From an uncultured Eubacteriales bacterium (GTDB lineage: Bacteria; Bacillota; Clostridia; Oscillospirales; Acutalibacteraceae), in the NCBI GenBank assembly GCA_934675165.1, contig CAKUPP010000001.1:1-64000 (forward strand): a stretch of 64,000 bases of DNA, read 5' to 3'. The position numbers and the translations under genes are program-made. Shown here in pieces: positions 24,704-32,143 of the stretch. A model generated the notes under the pieces. The model searched no databases, was not told the DNA's origin, and was given only the letters and a program-made list of their open reading frames with translations. The stretch's first letter is position 1, and the number at the start of each line of letters is the position of its first letter.

Positions 24704-25165
24704 ATGAAAAAGATTATTTTTAGTATGTTATTATTTTTTACTTTTGTATCACTAAATATTAATATTTTTGGTGTATGGAAAAGTGAAGAATTAGAAAAAT
24801 CGATTTTTAGTGATACATTGTTGATTGGTGGAAGTTGTACTGAAAATAGAGACCCTAAGGTGATAAAAAAATATCAGAAAAATTTTATTAAAAAATTTGA
24901 TGTTATAATGACCGAATTGAAGAGAATTTTTGAAAATAGACATCTGAAGAATAACAAAGGCCCAGATTGGTTTTATAATCCGATAAGCGGTGAGCAATTT
25001 TTGAAGTTGAAGGAAATTGCGAAAAAGTTGGATGCTGATTCAAAGGGGTCTGAGTTTCCAAATACAAAAGATTTTTGGAATGAATATGCAAAGTTAAGGA
25101 AGCCACTATCTGATATACATATCTTAGCGGTAGATTATATGGCCTTGAGGAACGTTTTAGAGTAA
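24704..25165 (+). CDS. Hypothetical secreted protein
   Basis: 153 aa, not recognised. An N-terminal signal peptide is clear (MKKIIFSMLLFFTFVSLNIN then IFGVW). The mature part is Lys/Glu-rich and probably helical (NFIKKFDVIMTELKRIFE, FLKLKEIAKKLDADSKG). One Cys (GGSCTENRD). Good GTGAGG-type site before ATG 24704. It overlaps no other gene but sits just upstream of a truncated ABC ATPase domain. It could be an immunity protein or host-directed protein of the island; this is a guess from position only. Confidence 0.6.
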   Translation: MKKIIFSMLLFFTFVSLNINIFGVWKSEELEKSIFSDTLLIGGSCTENRDPKVIKKYQKNFIKKFDVIMTELKRIFENRHLKNNKGPDWFYNPISGEQFLKLKEIAKKLDADSKGSEFPNTKDFWNEYAKLRKPLSDIHILAVDYMALRNVLE

Positions 25166-25194
25166 ACAGACATTACATTTTATTCTATAAGGAT

Positions 25195-25914
25195 GTGAGT
25201 TTTAAATATCCTTATTCAGAAAAATATGCTTTAAAAAATATAAATTTTACAATTTTTGTTGGAGAAAAAATTGCGTTAGTAGGGCAAAATGGTTGCGGCA
25301 AAACAACGATAATTAATCTTATTTTACGATTATATGATCCAACTGATGGTGAAATTTTATTGGATAACATCAATATTAAAGATTATGATTATCAAGAGTA
25401 TTTAAAAATGTTTTCAGTGGTTTTCCAATATTATCAAACATATTCTTTTAAATTAACTGATTATATTTCAGCAGGTGATAAAGAAAATGCAGAGAATTTA
25501 TTGAAAATAAAGCATATGGCTGCAATGACAACGGCTGATCAATTTATTGAAAAAACTTCTCGAAGCTGGGAAAGTAATTTAACTACTCGCTTTGACAAAA
25601 ATGGTTTAGAACTTTCTGGAGGTCAATGGCAGAAATTAGCTGTAGCAAGAGCTTTATATTCTGATGCACCTATATTGATATTAGATGAACCTACTTCTGC
25701 TATGGATGCTATTTCAGAATCTTACATATATGAAAATATAGAAAAACAAAAGACAGCTATTTTTATTTCTCATAGAATGTATTCTTCAAAGATTGCTACA
25801 AAAATAATTTACATGGAAAACAGTAAAATAAAAAATATTGGTACACATGATGATCTTATGAAAAATAGCAGAGGATACAAAAAACTTTTTGAAGAGCAAG
25901 CAAATAGATATTAG
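25195..25914 (+). CDS. Orphan ABC transporter ATPase domain, probably a 5'-truncated exporter
   Basis: 239 aa with Walker A GQNGCGKTT, Q-loop FSVVFQYYQ, signature LSGGQWQKLAVARAL, Walker B ILILDEPTSAMD and H-loop ISHR, all intact. It begins right at the ATPase domain (VSFKYPYSEKYALKN). Coding similarity extends in frame upstream of the nominal GTG start (HYILFYKDVSFKYP), without any membrane domain, which indicates truncation of a fused exporter. The nominal start has a weak ribosome-binding site. It could still pair with a membrane subunit in trans, but a decaying fragment is more likely. Confidence 0.65.
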   Translation: MSFKYPYSEKYALKNINFTIFVGEKIALVGQNGCGKTTIINLILRLYDPTDGEILLDNINIKDYDYQEYLKMFSVVFQYYQTYSFKLTDYISAGDKENAENLLKIKHMAAMTTADQFIEKTSRSWESNLTTRFDKNGLELSGGQWQKLAVARALYSDAPILILDEPTSAMDAISESYIYENIEKQKTAIFISHRMYSSKIATKIIYMENSKIKNIGTHDDLMKNSRGYKKLFEEQANRY

Positions 25915-26024
25915 CGTTCTGAATATTATGTGTGGCCATTATAGTTATTAATTTTACAGTTACTAGTAAAAAATTATATAAAATTTCTAAAGCTTTTTAG
26001 GTGATTTGCTAATTTTTATTAACG

Positions 26025-26278
26025 ATATGTCAGTGGGGCAGAAGCAGTTATAGAAATACTTAATGAATACAGTTTTTTTCTTAATGAGGCGAATAAAAAT
26101 TTCGATAATGTCGATAATTTCGATAATTTAGTATATGTCTGATGATTTTGACGATGAGATTTTAGAAAAATGAAAAGGTAGGTTAAGAAAAATATTTGAT
26201 GCTTTGCTATCTAAAGTAGATACAATTCAAGACATAGATGATAATGAGATAATTAAAAAATTTTGTCATAAATCTTGA
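26025..26278 (+). pseudogene. Degraded coding remnant of unknown family
   Basis: Open stretches with coding character but broken by a frameshift near 26135 and an in-frame TGA at 26171: an Asn/Asp-rich part (NFDNVDNFDNL), then MSDDFDDEILEK, stop, and KGRLRKIFDALLSKVDTIQD in the same frame to the stop at 26276. I do not recognise it. From 26279 to 26540 nothing else is seen. Confidence 0.4.
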
Positions 26279-26540
26279 AAAATTTCTAATGAGCTTTTTG
26301 TATTTTTTAAGTATTGTAAATTGTTTTAAATGTTTTTCAATGCGTTAATAAGTTGTTTACGTACTAGTATTTGAAATTTTTTAAAATTTTTAATGAATAG
26401 TTATTTTATAATATTTTTTTCAATACAAAACGTGTAAGTTAGATTGTAGAAAGGACTATATTGAATAAGGATAGCAAATTGTAATTTTATGTAAAAATCG
26501 TATGATATTTAACATAAATTTGACGATCTAATAAAATTGC

Positions 26541-26720
26541 AGGTTTGTCAATGATGTGTTACAAAATTAGAAGACTTCACTGTGTTGGTTTACAATTGAT
26601 GTGTTACAGTGTTCATGACTGATATCTCCCTTTTGTGTTTGCTCATTATGTTTAAACTTAACTGTAACACAATTTGGTTTATTCGCCTCTTCTTTTGTAA
26701 TACATCAATTGTAAGTCAAC
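26541..26720. mobile_element. Short inverted-repeat element, IS-derived
   Basis: GGTTTACAATTGATGTGTTAC (26587-26607) is repeated inverted at 26697-26717, enclosing about 90 bp that match 18828-18925 in opposite orientation. Just outside, AGGTTTGTCAATGATGTGTTA (26541) matches the sequence at 18490. It is a non-coding, deletion-derived copy of the IS whose transposase remnant lies at 18570-18830. Confidence 0.65.
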
Positions 26721-26750
26721 AAATTTTTTGAATAAAATTCAAAAATAGTG

Positions 26751-26780
26751 TTGACATGAAAAAAGTCTTATGATAGAATA
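26751..26780 (+). promoter_or_regulatory. Promoter of the five-tRNA cluster
   Basis: TTGACA at 26751-26756, 18-bp spacer, TAGAAT at 26775-26780 with an upstream TG (extended -10), about 20 bp before the first tRNA. Confidence 0.75.
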
Positions 26781-26800
26781 TATCTTGTCACTGAGGAGCG

Positions 26801-26874
26801 CGGGTGTAGTTCAATGGTAGAACTTCAGCCTTCCAAGCTGATAGCGTGGGTTCGATTCCCATCACCCGCTCCAA
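26801..26874 (+). tRNA. tRNA-Gly (anticodon TCC)
   Basis: Acceptor GCGGGTG pairs with CACCCGC; anticodon loop CTTCCAA gives TCC; T-arm GGGTTCGATTCCC. CCA is encoded. End may be off by one base. Confidence 0.95.
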
Positions 26875-26910
26875 GTTCGTCGCATTTAACGTGGTGTGGT
26901 GCTGACATCT

Positions 26911-26987
26911 GCGCTAGTAGCTCAGCAGGATAGAGCAACTGCCTTCTAAGCAGTAGGTCAGGGGTTCGAATCCCTTCTGGCGCACCA
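26911..26987 (+). tRNA. tRNA-Arg (anticodon TCT)
   Basis: Acceptor GCGCTAG with CTGGCGC (one G-T pair); anticodon loop CTTCTAA gives TCT; T-arm GGGGTTCGAATCCC; encoded CCA. Confidence 0.95.
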
Positions 26988-26998
26988 TTTGGATTTAT

Positions 26999-27076
26999 GG
27001 TGGATATAGCTCAGTTGGCTAGAGCGCCAGATTGTGGCTCTGGAGGCCATCGGTTCGACTCCGATTATCCACCCCA
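26999..27076 (+). tRNA. tRNA-His (anticodon GTG)
   Basis: Acceptor GTGGATA with TATCCAC, plus the extra G at position -1 opposite C73 that identifies tRNA-His. Anticodon loop TTGTGGC gives GTG. CCA encoded. Confidence 0.95.
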
Positions 27077-27101
27077 TTCCTGCTTTTTAGGTTATAGTCT
27101 T

Positions 27102-27176
27102 TGGGGTGTAGCCAAGCGGTAAGGCAGTGGACTTTGACTCCATCATTCGCTGGTTCGAATCCAGCCATCCCAGCCA
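27102..27176 (+). tRNA. tRNA-Gln (anticodon TTG)
   Basis: Starts with T pairing A72 (TGGGGTG/CATCCCA), as usual for tRNA-Gln. Anticodon loop CTTTGAC gives TTG. CCA encoded. Confidence 0.95.
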
Positions 27177-27208
27177 GTTTAGTTTAGAAAATCATTACTA
27201 GTTGTAAT

Positions 27209-27284
27209 GAGCCATTAGCTCAGTTGGTAGAGCACCTGACTTTTAATCCGGTTGTCCGGGGTTCGAGTCCCCGATGGCTCACCA
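27209..27284 (+). tRNA. tRNA-Lys (anticodon TTT)
   Basis: Acceptor GAGCCAT with ATGGCTC; anticodon loop CTTTTAA gives TTT; T-arm GGGGTTCGAGTCCCC; encoded CCA. Last gene of the cluster. Confidence 0.96.
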
Positions 27285-27292
27285 GTTTTTTT

Positions 27293-27337
27293 GGCCTCTG
27301 TGTACTGGACTTTTTTACAGTTCACAGAGGCCGTTTT
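27293..27337 (+). terminator. Terminator of the tRNA cluster
   Basis: GGCCTCTGTG(T)ACTG at 27293-27307 pairs with CAGT(T)CACAGAGGCC ending at 27332, followed by GTTTTG. Confidence 0.85.
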
Positions 27338-27395
27338 GTATTGATTTCAAAAATATTTACTAATCCGGTAATCAATTTTTACTTAAGAGTTATTT

Positions 27396-28109
27396 TTAAA
27401 ATTGAAAGCTGTACCTACACCGTTTGTTTTTGTCGTCACTTTCTGCGTACACAAATCCATTCTTTTGGGCAACTTTCTGAGAAGCAGTGTTATCATTAAA
27501 AATCCATACGGAAGTAGATTTAATGTTATAAAATCCAGTGGAGTTGAGATGTTTTATTAAATTTAATAACATTTTCAGTGAGATGGAAGCTATATTATTG
27601 CCTTTATATTCTTTTGAAACAGCATATCCTATGAGAGAATCATTTTCTGTAGACAAGTTTGCTGTTTCTATTATTCCGGAAAAATTTCCATTATATGACA
27701 ATATAAAATTCATGCTGGTGGGTTTTGGTTTAATCCACATATTTACTATTTCATTTTTGAAGATAGATGTTGCGCGTTGGGTGGATGGAGATTTTCTTTC
27801 TAAAAAAAATGTTTGCATGTAATCTTCATCACTTGTCAATAAATTATTCCAATATGTTAAGTGATTTTGGGATTTGTTTATGGGTATTAAAGTATACTCT
27901 TGATTATTATATTTGGTGGATGTTAAATTGTTGAATGTATTGTCATCCGATTTTAATCTTTCACTAAATTTTTGAGAAGATGTTTCTTGGGGCTGATCTT
28001 GTTTGTAATTTTCGGTATGTTCAATATTTTTGTGTGCGCATCCAGATAATAGAAATGTAGTGGTTATCAGAATGGTAATTAAATTCAGAAATTTGTTATT
28101 TTTAATCAT
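27396..28109 (-). CDS. Lipoprotein with GNAT acetyltransferase domain
   Basis: 237 aa. Residues 1-24 are a lipoprotein signal (MIKNNKFLNLITILITTTFL then LSGC lipobox), so the protein should be exported and lipid-anchored. An Asn/Ser/Gln-rich linker is followed by a GNAT fold of the RimJ/RimL type (about 75-237): the acetyl-CoA-binding region IGYAVSKEYKGNNIASISLK and the family end NDNTASQKVAQKNGFVYAE. The combination is odd because acetyl-CoA is not available outside a free-living cell. Either the enzyme works where host cytosol supplies it, or the domain has another role. Transcribed alone on the minus strand, divergent from tdk. Terminates opposite the tRNA cluster. Confidence 0.82.
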   Translation of the reverse strand: MIKNNKFLNLITILITTTFLLSGCAHKNIEHTENYKQDQPQETSSQKFSERLKSDDNTFNNLTSTKYNNQEYTLIPINKSQNHLTYWNNLLTSDEDYMQTFFLERKSPSTQRATSIFKNEIVNMWIKPKPTSMNFILSYNGNFSGIIETANLSTENDSLIGYAVSKEYKGNNIASISLKMLLNLIKHLNSTGFYNIKSTSVWIFNDNTASQKVAQKNGFVYAESDDKNKRCRYSFQF

Positions 28110-28275
28110 ATTATATCCTTTATCAAATTAAAATTTAACTTAATTTTTTCTATAACATAATGATTATAGCGCGATTTTAATTGTATGTCAATATTGCGTT
28201 TTTTAGAAATTGAATATATAATGGAAACAATAGTGTTTAAGTAAAATAAAGTTAATACAGGTGGTTGTGAGAAAT

Positions 28276-28836
28276 ATGAAAATGTATTTTTATTATGGAG
28301 TGATGGGGTCAAGCAAAACCGCCAACGCTCTTATGAAAAAATTTAATTTTGAAGAACGTGGTAGAAAAGTAGTACTTTTAAAACCAAGTTTAGATACAAG
28401 GCATGGCAAAACTCTTATAAAATCTAGAATAGGTTTATCTAGTGAGGCAGTTTACCTTGATAGAAACAAAACGATAAAAGAGACGCTTGAAGGTGAAGAA
28501 GATTTTGAAATAATTATGGTTGATGAAGCTCAATTTTTGTCGGAGTCGCAAGTTGATGAGCTCAGAGAAATGGCCGATAATGGAATAATGGTTATGTGCT
28601 ATGGTTTAAAAAATGATTATACTGGACATTTGTTTGAGGGAAGCAGAAGGATTATAGAAGTTTGTGATACCATAAGAGAGATTCAATCCATGTGTAGTAA
28701 ATGTGGTACAAAGGCAATAGTTAATGCTAAATATCAAGACTCTAAAATTATTTATAGTGGTGATATAATTGATATTGGTGGCGAAGAGAAATATATTACA
28801 CTTTGTCATAAATGTTGGACAAATGGTACGATATAA
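28276..28836 (+). CDS. tdk: Thymidine kinase (type II)
   Basis: 186-aa enzyme phosphorylating thymidine for salvage. P-loop YGVMGSSKTANAL near the start, Walker B-like IIMVDEAQFL, lid region and two Cys pairs for zinc (CSKCGT and CHKCW). ATG 28276 chosen over the in-frame GTG 28261, which overlaps the AGGTGG ribosome-binding site. Followed after 33 bp by dnaB on the same strand. Confidence 0.92.
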   Translation: MKMYFYYGVMGSSKTANALMKKFNFEERGRKVVLLKPSLDTRHGKTLIKSRIGLSSEAVYLDRNKTIKETLEGEEDFEIIMVDEAQFLSESQVDELREMADNGIMVMCYGLKNDYTGHLFEGSRRIIEVCDTIREIQSMCSKCGTKAIVNAKYQDSKIIYSGDIIDIGGEEKYITLCHKCWTNGTI

Positions 28837-28869
28837 AATACAACTAGATCAGAGAGAGGAAAAATTTGA

Positions 28870-30237
28870 ATGAATACAGATGGTATGAAGTTTGAGTATA
28901 ATGATATTAAATCTCAATATAGTTTAGAAGCAGAACAGTCCGTTTTAGGGGCAATTTTAATAGATTCATCGTGCCTCAGTGCTGTTGCTCAAATACTTAA
29001 TCATTCAGATTATTTTTATCTTTCAAATCATAAAGCAATCTATTCTGTTATGATTGATATGTTTACATTGGGTCAACCGGTAGATTATATTACGGTGCTT
29101 GATAAACTTAGGTCATATGAAAATATAGATTACAGCCATTTTAAAGCTTATTTATTGCAATTGGCTCAAATTGTTCCTTCTATATCCAATGTTGAGTTTT
29201 ATGCGGGAATCGTAAGAGATAAATATAATATAAGAGCACTTGTTAATACTGCGCGTGAGATAATAAACGATGCTTCCGAAAGTGATATGGATGCAGGAGA
29301 ACTTTTAAATTCTGCAGAGCAAAAAATTTTTGATATAAGAAGAGGAAAAGATACCAGGGGACTTCAAAGGGTTAACGAGATTGTAGTTCAAACCTTTGAT
29401 AGACTCGATGAGCTCAATTCTCGTTCAGGTGAGGAATTTAGTGGGGTACCAACAGGTATAAAAGATCTTGATAGAGTAATTATGGGTCTTAATAAAACTG
29501 ACCTGATATTAATAGCGTCTCGCCCAGGTATGGGTAAAACCAGTTTTTCTCTGAATATAGCTGAACATGTAGGTATAAATAAAGGAAAAAAGGTTGCTAT
29601 TTTTTCTTTGGAAATGTCAAAAGAACAACTTGTTTCTCGTATGCTTTCCACAGAAGCAAGAATCCCTGGACAAAATTTAAGGTTGGGTAAACTTAGTGAT
29701 GACGAGTGGGCTAATTTGATTGAAGCCGGTGGAACAATTTCAAAGGCACCCATTTATATCGATGATACACCTGGAATAACAATTCCGGAAATGAAAGCTA
29801 AGCTTAGAAGACTTAGCGATGTAGATTTGGTGATAATAGATTATTTACAATTAATGTCTAGTGCTAAACCAATAAATAATCGTGTTCAGGAAATTTCTGA
29901 AATTACTAGAAATTTAAAAATTATGGCTAAAGAACTAGATGTACCTGTTTTAACTCTTTCTCAGCTTTCAAGAGCCAGTGAGCAACGAGCAGATCATAAA
30001 CCGGTTTTATCTGATTTAAGGGATTCAGGATCTATTGAACAAGATGCTGATATAGTTATGTTTTTATACCGTGAAGGATACTATGAAATGGGAGAAGTTT
30101 CTGAAGAAGGAGATAAAAATAGCGGAGAAGTAATTGTTGCCAAAAATCGTCATGGCGAAACTCGTTCCATACCGTTGCACTGGCAGGGTGAGTATATGCG
30201 TTTTACGGCACAGGAGGCATATAGAAATGATTTCTAA
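28870..30237 (+). CDS. dnaB: Replicative DNA helicase DnaB
   Basis: 455-aa hexameric helicase of the replication fork. N-terminal primase-interaction domain opens SLEAEQSVLGAILID. The RecA-like C-terminal domain has Walker A SRPGMGKTS (K223), Walker B LVIIDYLQLM, and the end RDSGSIEQDADIVMFLYREGYY. Good GAGAGGA site before ATG 28870. Its last 11 bp overlap tilS. Confidence 0.96.
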   Translation: MNTDGMKFEYNDIKSQYSLEAEQSVLGAILIDSSCLSAVAQILNHSDYFYLSNHKAIYSVMIDMFTLGQPVDYITVLDKLRSYENIDYSHFKAYLLQLAQIVPSISNVEFYAGIVRDKYNIRALVNTAREIINDASESDMDAGELLNSAEQKIFDIRRGKDTRGLQRVNEIVVQTFDRLDELNSRSGEEFSGVPTGIKDLDRVIMGLNKTDLILIASRPGMGKTSFSLNIAEHVGINKGKKVAIFSLEMSKEQLVSRMLSTEARIPGQNLRLGKLSDDEWANLIEAGGTISKAPIYIDDTPGITIPEMKAKLRRLSDVDLVIIDYLQLMSSAKPINNRVQEISEITRNLKIMAKELDVPVLTLSQLSRASEQRADHKPVLSDLRDSGSIEQDADIVMFLYREGYYEMGEVSEEGDKNSGEVIVAKNRHGETRSIPLHWQGEYMRFTAQEAYRNDF

Positions 30238-31588
30238 AGTGCTTGATGCAGTAGAAGAATATGAAATGTTGCGTGACACGAAAAAAATAGCAGTAGGATT
30301 TTCTGGTGGAGCAGATTCTACGGCACTTTTGCATGTGCTACGCTATTTTGTTTCTGAAAAATATAATAATCTTGAAGTATTTGCAATCCATATTAATCAT
30401 AATTTGAGGGGAAGCGAATCTGTTAGAGATGAAAATTTTGTAAAAGAGTTTTGTAAAAAAAATTCTATAAGACTCATCAAGAAAAGTATTGACGTAAAAA
30501 AATTTTCAAAAGAGTTAAAAATAGGGTTGGAAGAAGCCGGCCGAATGATGCGTTATGAAATTTTTGAAAATATATCAAAAATAGAGAATGCAAAAATAGC
30601 TACAGCACATACACTATCTGACAGATGTGAAACGTTAATTATGAATCTTGTTAGAGGTTCGGGGACGAAAGGCTTATGTAGTATTCCAGCTGTAAGGGGA
30701 AATATTATTCGCCCACTTATTAACGTCACGCGTGAAGAGATAGAATCTTATTGTATGAAAAATAATCTTGATTATGTAAATGACAGCTCTAATTTTGAAA
30801 GAGAATACACCAGAAATAAAATCCGTTTGGACGTTATTCCTCGTTTGAAAAAAATTAATCCAAATTTTGAAAATGTTATATCCAGAACCATAAAAAGTTT
30901 AAAAATTGATGAAATATATTTAGAAGAGATTGCGAATAGATCATTTGAAGAATCAAAAACTAAAAATGGTTACAGTATTTCAAAAATAAAAAAATTTCCT
31001 CTGGCAATAAAATTTAGAGTAATTAAAAAAATTTTATGCGAATCAATGGATAAGTCTCCGCAGCAAAAACATGTAAAAATGGTTGTTGATATGATTGAAA
31101 ATAATATAAAAATGGTAACTTTAGGTGAAAAATTAAATTTGGTGTGTAAAGATGGTATACTAAAGTTGATGGATTATGAAGTTAATAATAAATTATTATG
31201 GAAATATCCAATTTCTGAATTAAATACCTTGACAGAGATAAAAACAAATATCATAATTAAAGTGTTACCCTTTGAAAAGTATTCAAAAGTTAGAGATAAA
31301 AATATTTATATACTTGATTGGGATAAAGTGTCTTCAAACGCTGTTATTAGAAATCGCAGAGAAGGGGATCGTTTTGTTCTGCCGCATAGAAGAGTAACGA
31401 AAACGGTGAAAAAACTTATGAACGAATTTAAGATTTCTGTGGAATATAGAGACAAAATTGCTTTAATTGCAGACAGAGATGAAGTTATTTGGATCGATGG
31501 TATAGGTGTTTCTAACGATTACATTCCAACGAAGGAAACCAAAAATATAGCTGTTATTTATAAGGAGTTAGATTATGGATTTTGTTGA
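30227..31588 (+). CDS. tilS: tRNA(Ile)-lysidine synthase
   Basis: 453-aa enzyme that converts C34 of the CAU-anticodon tRNA-Ile to lysidine so that AUA is read as Ile. The PP-loop motif GFSGGADSTALLHVL lies at residues 20-34, and HINHNLRGSES and HTLSDRCETLIMNLVRGSG follow. The C-terminal TilS substrate-binding domain ends near WIDGIGVSNDY. ATG 30227 with AGGAGG is preferred to an upstream in-frame ATG deep inside dnaB. AUA is used heavily in this window, consistent with need for TilS. Confidence 0.95.
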   Translation: MISKVLDAVEEYEMLRDTKKIAVGFSGGADSTALLHVLRYFVSEKYNNLEVFAIHINHNLRGSESVRDENFVKEFCKKNSIRLIKKSIDVKKFSKELKIGLEEAGRMMRYEIFENISKIENAKIATAHTLSDRCETLIMNLVRGSGTKGLCSIPAVRGNIIRPLINVTREEIESYCMKNNLDYVNDSSNFEREYTRNKIRLDVIPRLKKINPNFENVISRTIKSLKIDEIYLEEIANRSFEESKTKNGYSISKIKKFPLAIKFRVIKKILCESMDKSPQQKHVKMVVDMIENNIKMVTLGEKLNLVCKDGILKLMDYEVNNKLLWKYPISELNTLTEIKTNIIIKVLPFEKYSKVRDKNIYILDWDKVSSNAVIRNRREGDRFVLPHRRVTKTVKKLMNEFKISVEYRDKIALIADRDEVIWIDGIGVSNDYIPTKETKNIAVIYKELDYGFC

Positions 31589-32105
31589 AAAAATACTTTT
31601 AACTAAAGAAGAGCTTTCTGAAATTTCTGAGAGACTGGGCGAAAAAATAAGTGACGATTATAAAGGAAAAAATTTGGTTATAGTTAGTCTTTTAAAAGGG
31701 TCATTTATTTTTGTTGCTGATTTAATAAGGAATATAAAAATTCCAAGTGTTGTAGATTTTATGGCAGTTTCAAGTTACGTAGGTACCCATAACGGGGGCG
31801 GAAAAGTAAATATCATAAAAGATATAAGTCAAAGTGTAGAAGGAAAAGATATATTAATAGTTGAAGACATACTTGAAAGTGGGCATACACTTAGATGTGT
31901 TGTTGATATGTTTTTGAAGAGAAATCCAAAAAGTATAAAAATTTGTGCTCTGTTAGATAAACCTAATGCTAGAAAAGCTGATATTCAGGCAGATTATGTA
32001 GGTAGCGTTATACCTGATGAGTTTGTCATAGGATACGGCCTTGATTATAATGAAAAATATAGAAATTTACCGTTCATAGGTACAATTAATCCTAAGTATA
32101 TATAA
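31575..32105 (+). CDS. hpt: Hypoxanthine phosphoribosyltransferase
   Basis: 176-aa purine salvage enzyme. PRPP-binding motif LIVEDILESGHTL at about residues 95-107, and SLLKGSFIF and MAVSSYVGT typical of HPRT. Overlaps the end of tilS by 14 bp and precedes ftsH: the tilS-hpt-ftsH order is conserved across Firmicutes. Confidence 0.95.
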   Translation: MDFVEKILLTKEELSEISERLGEKISDDYKGKNLVIVSLLKGSFIFVADLIRNIKIPSVVDFMAVSSYVGTHNGGGKVNIIKDISQSVEGKDILIVEDILESGHTLRCVVDMFLKRNPKSIKICALLDKPNARKADIQADYVGSVIPDEFVIGYGLDYNEKYRNLPFIGTINPKYI

Positions 32106-32143
32106 AAGTACAAAATAAATAAAAAATTAGGAGTGAGCTGAAG

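Noticed and set aside
27224..27499. Plus-strand 91-aa frame after the tRNA cluster
   Set aside because: It begins inside tRNA-Lys, runs through the terminator and overlaps the GNAT gene.
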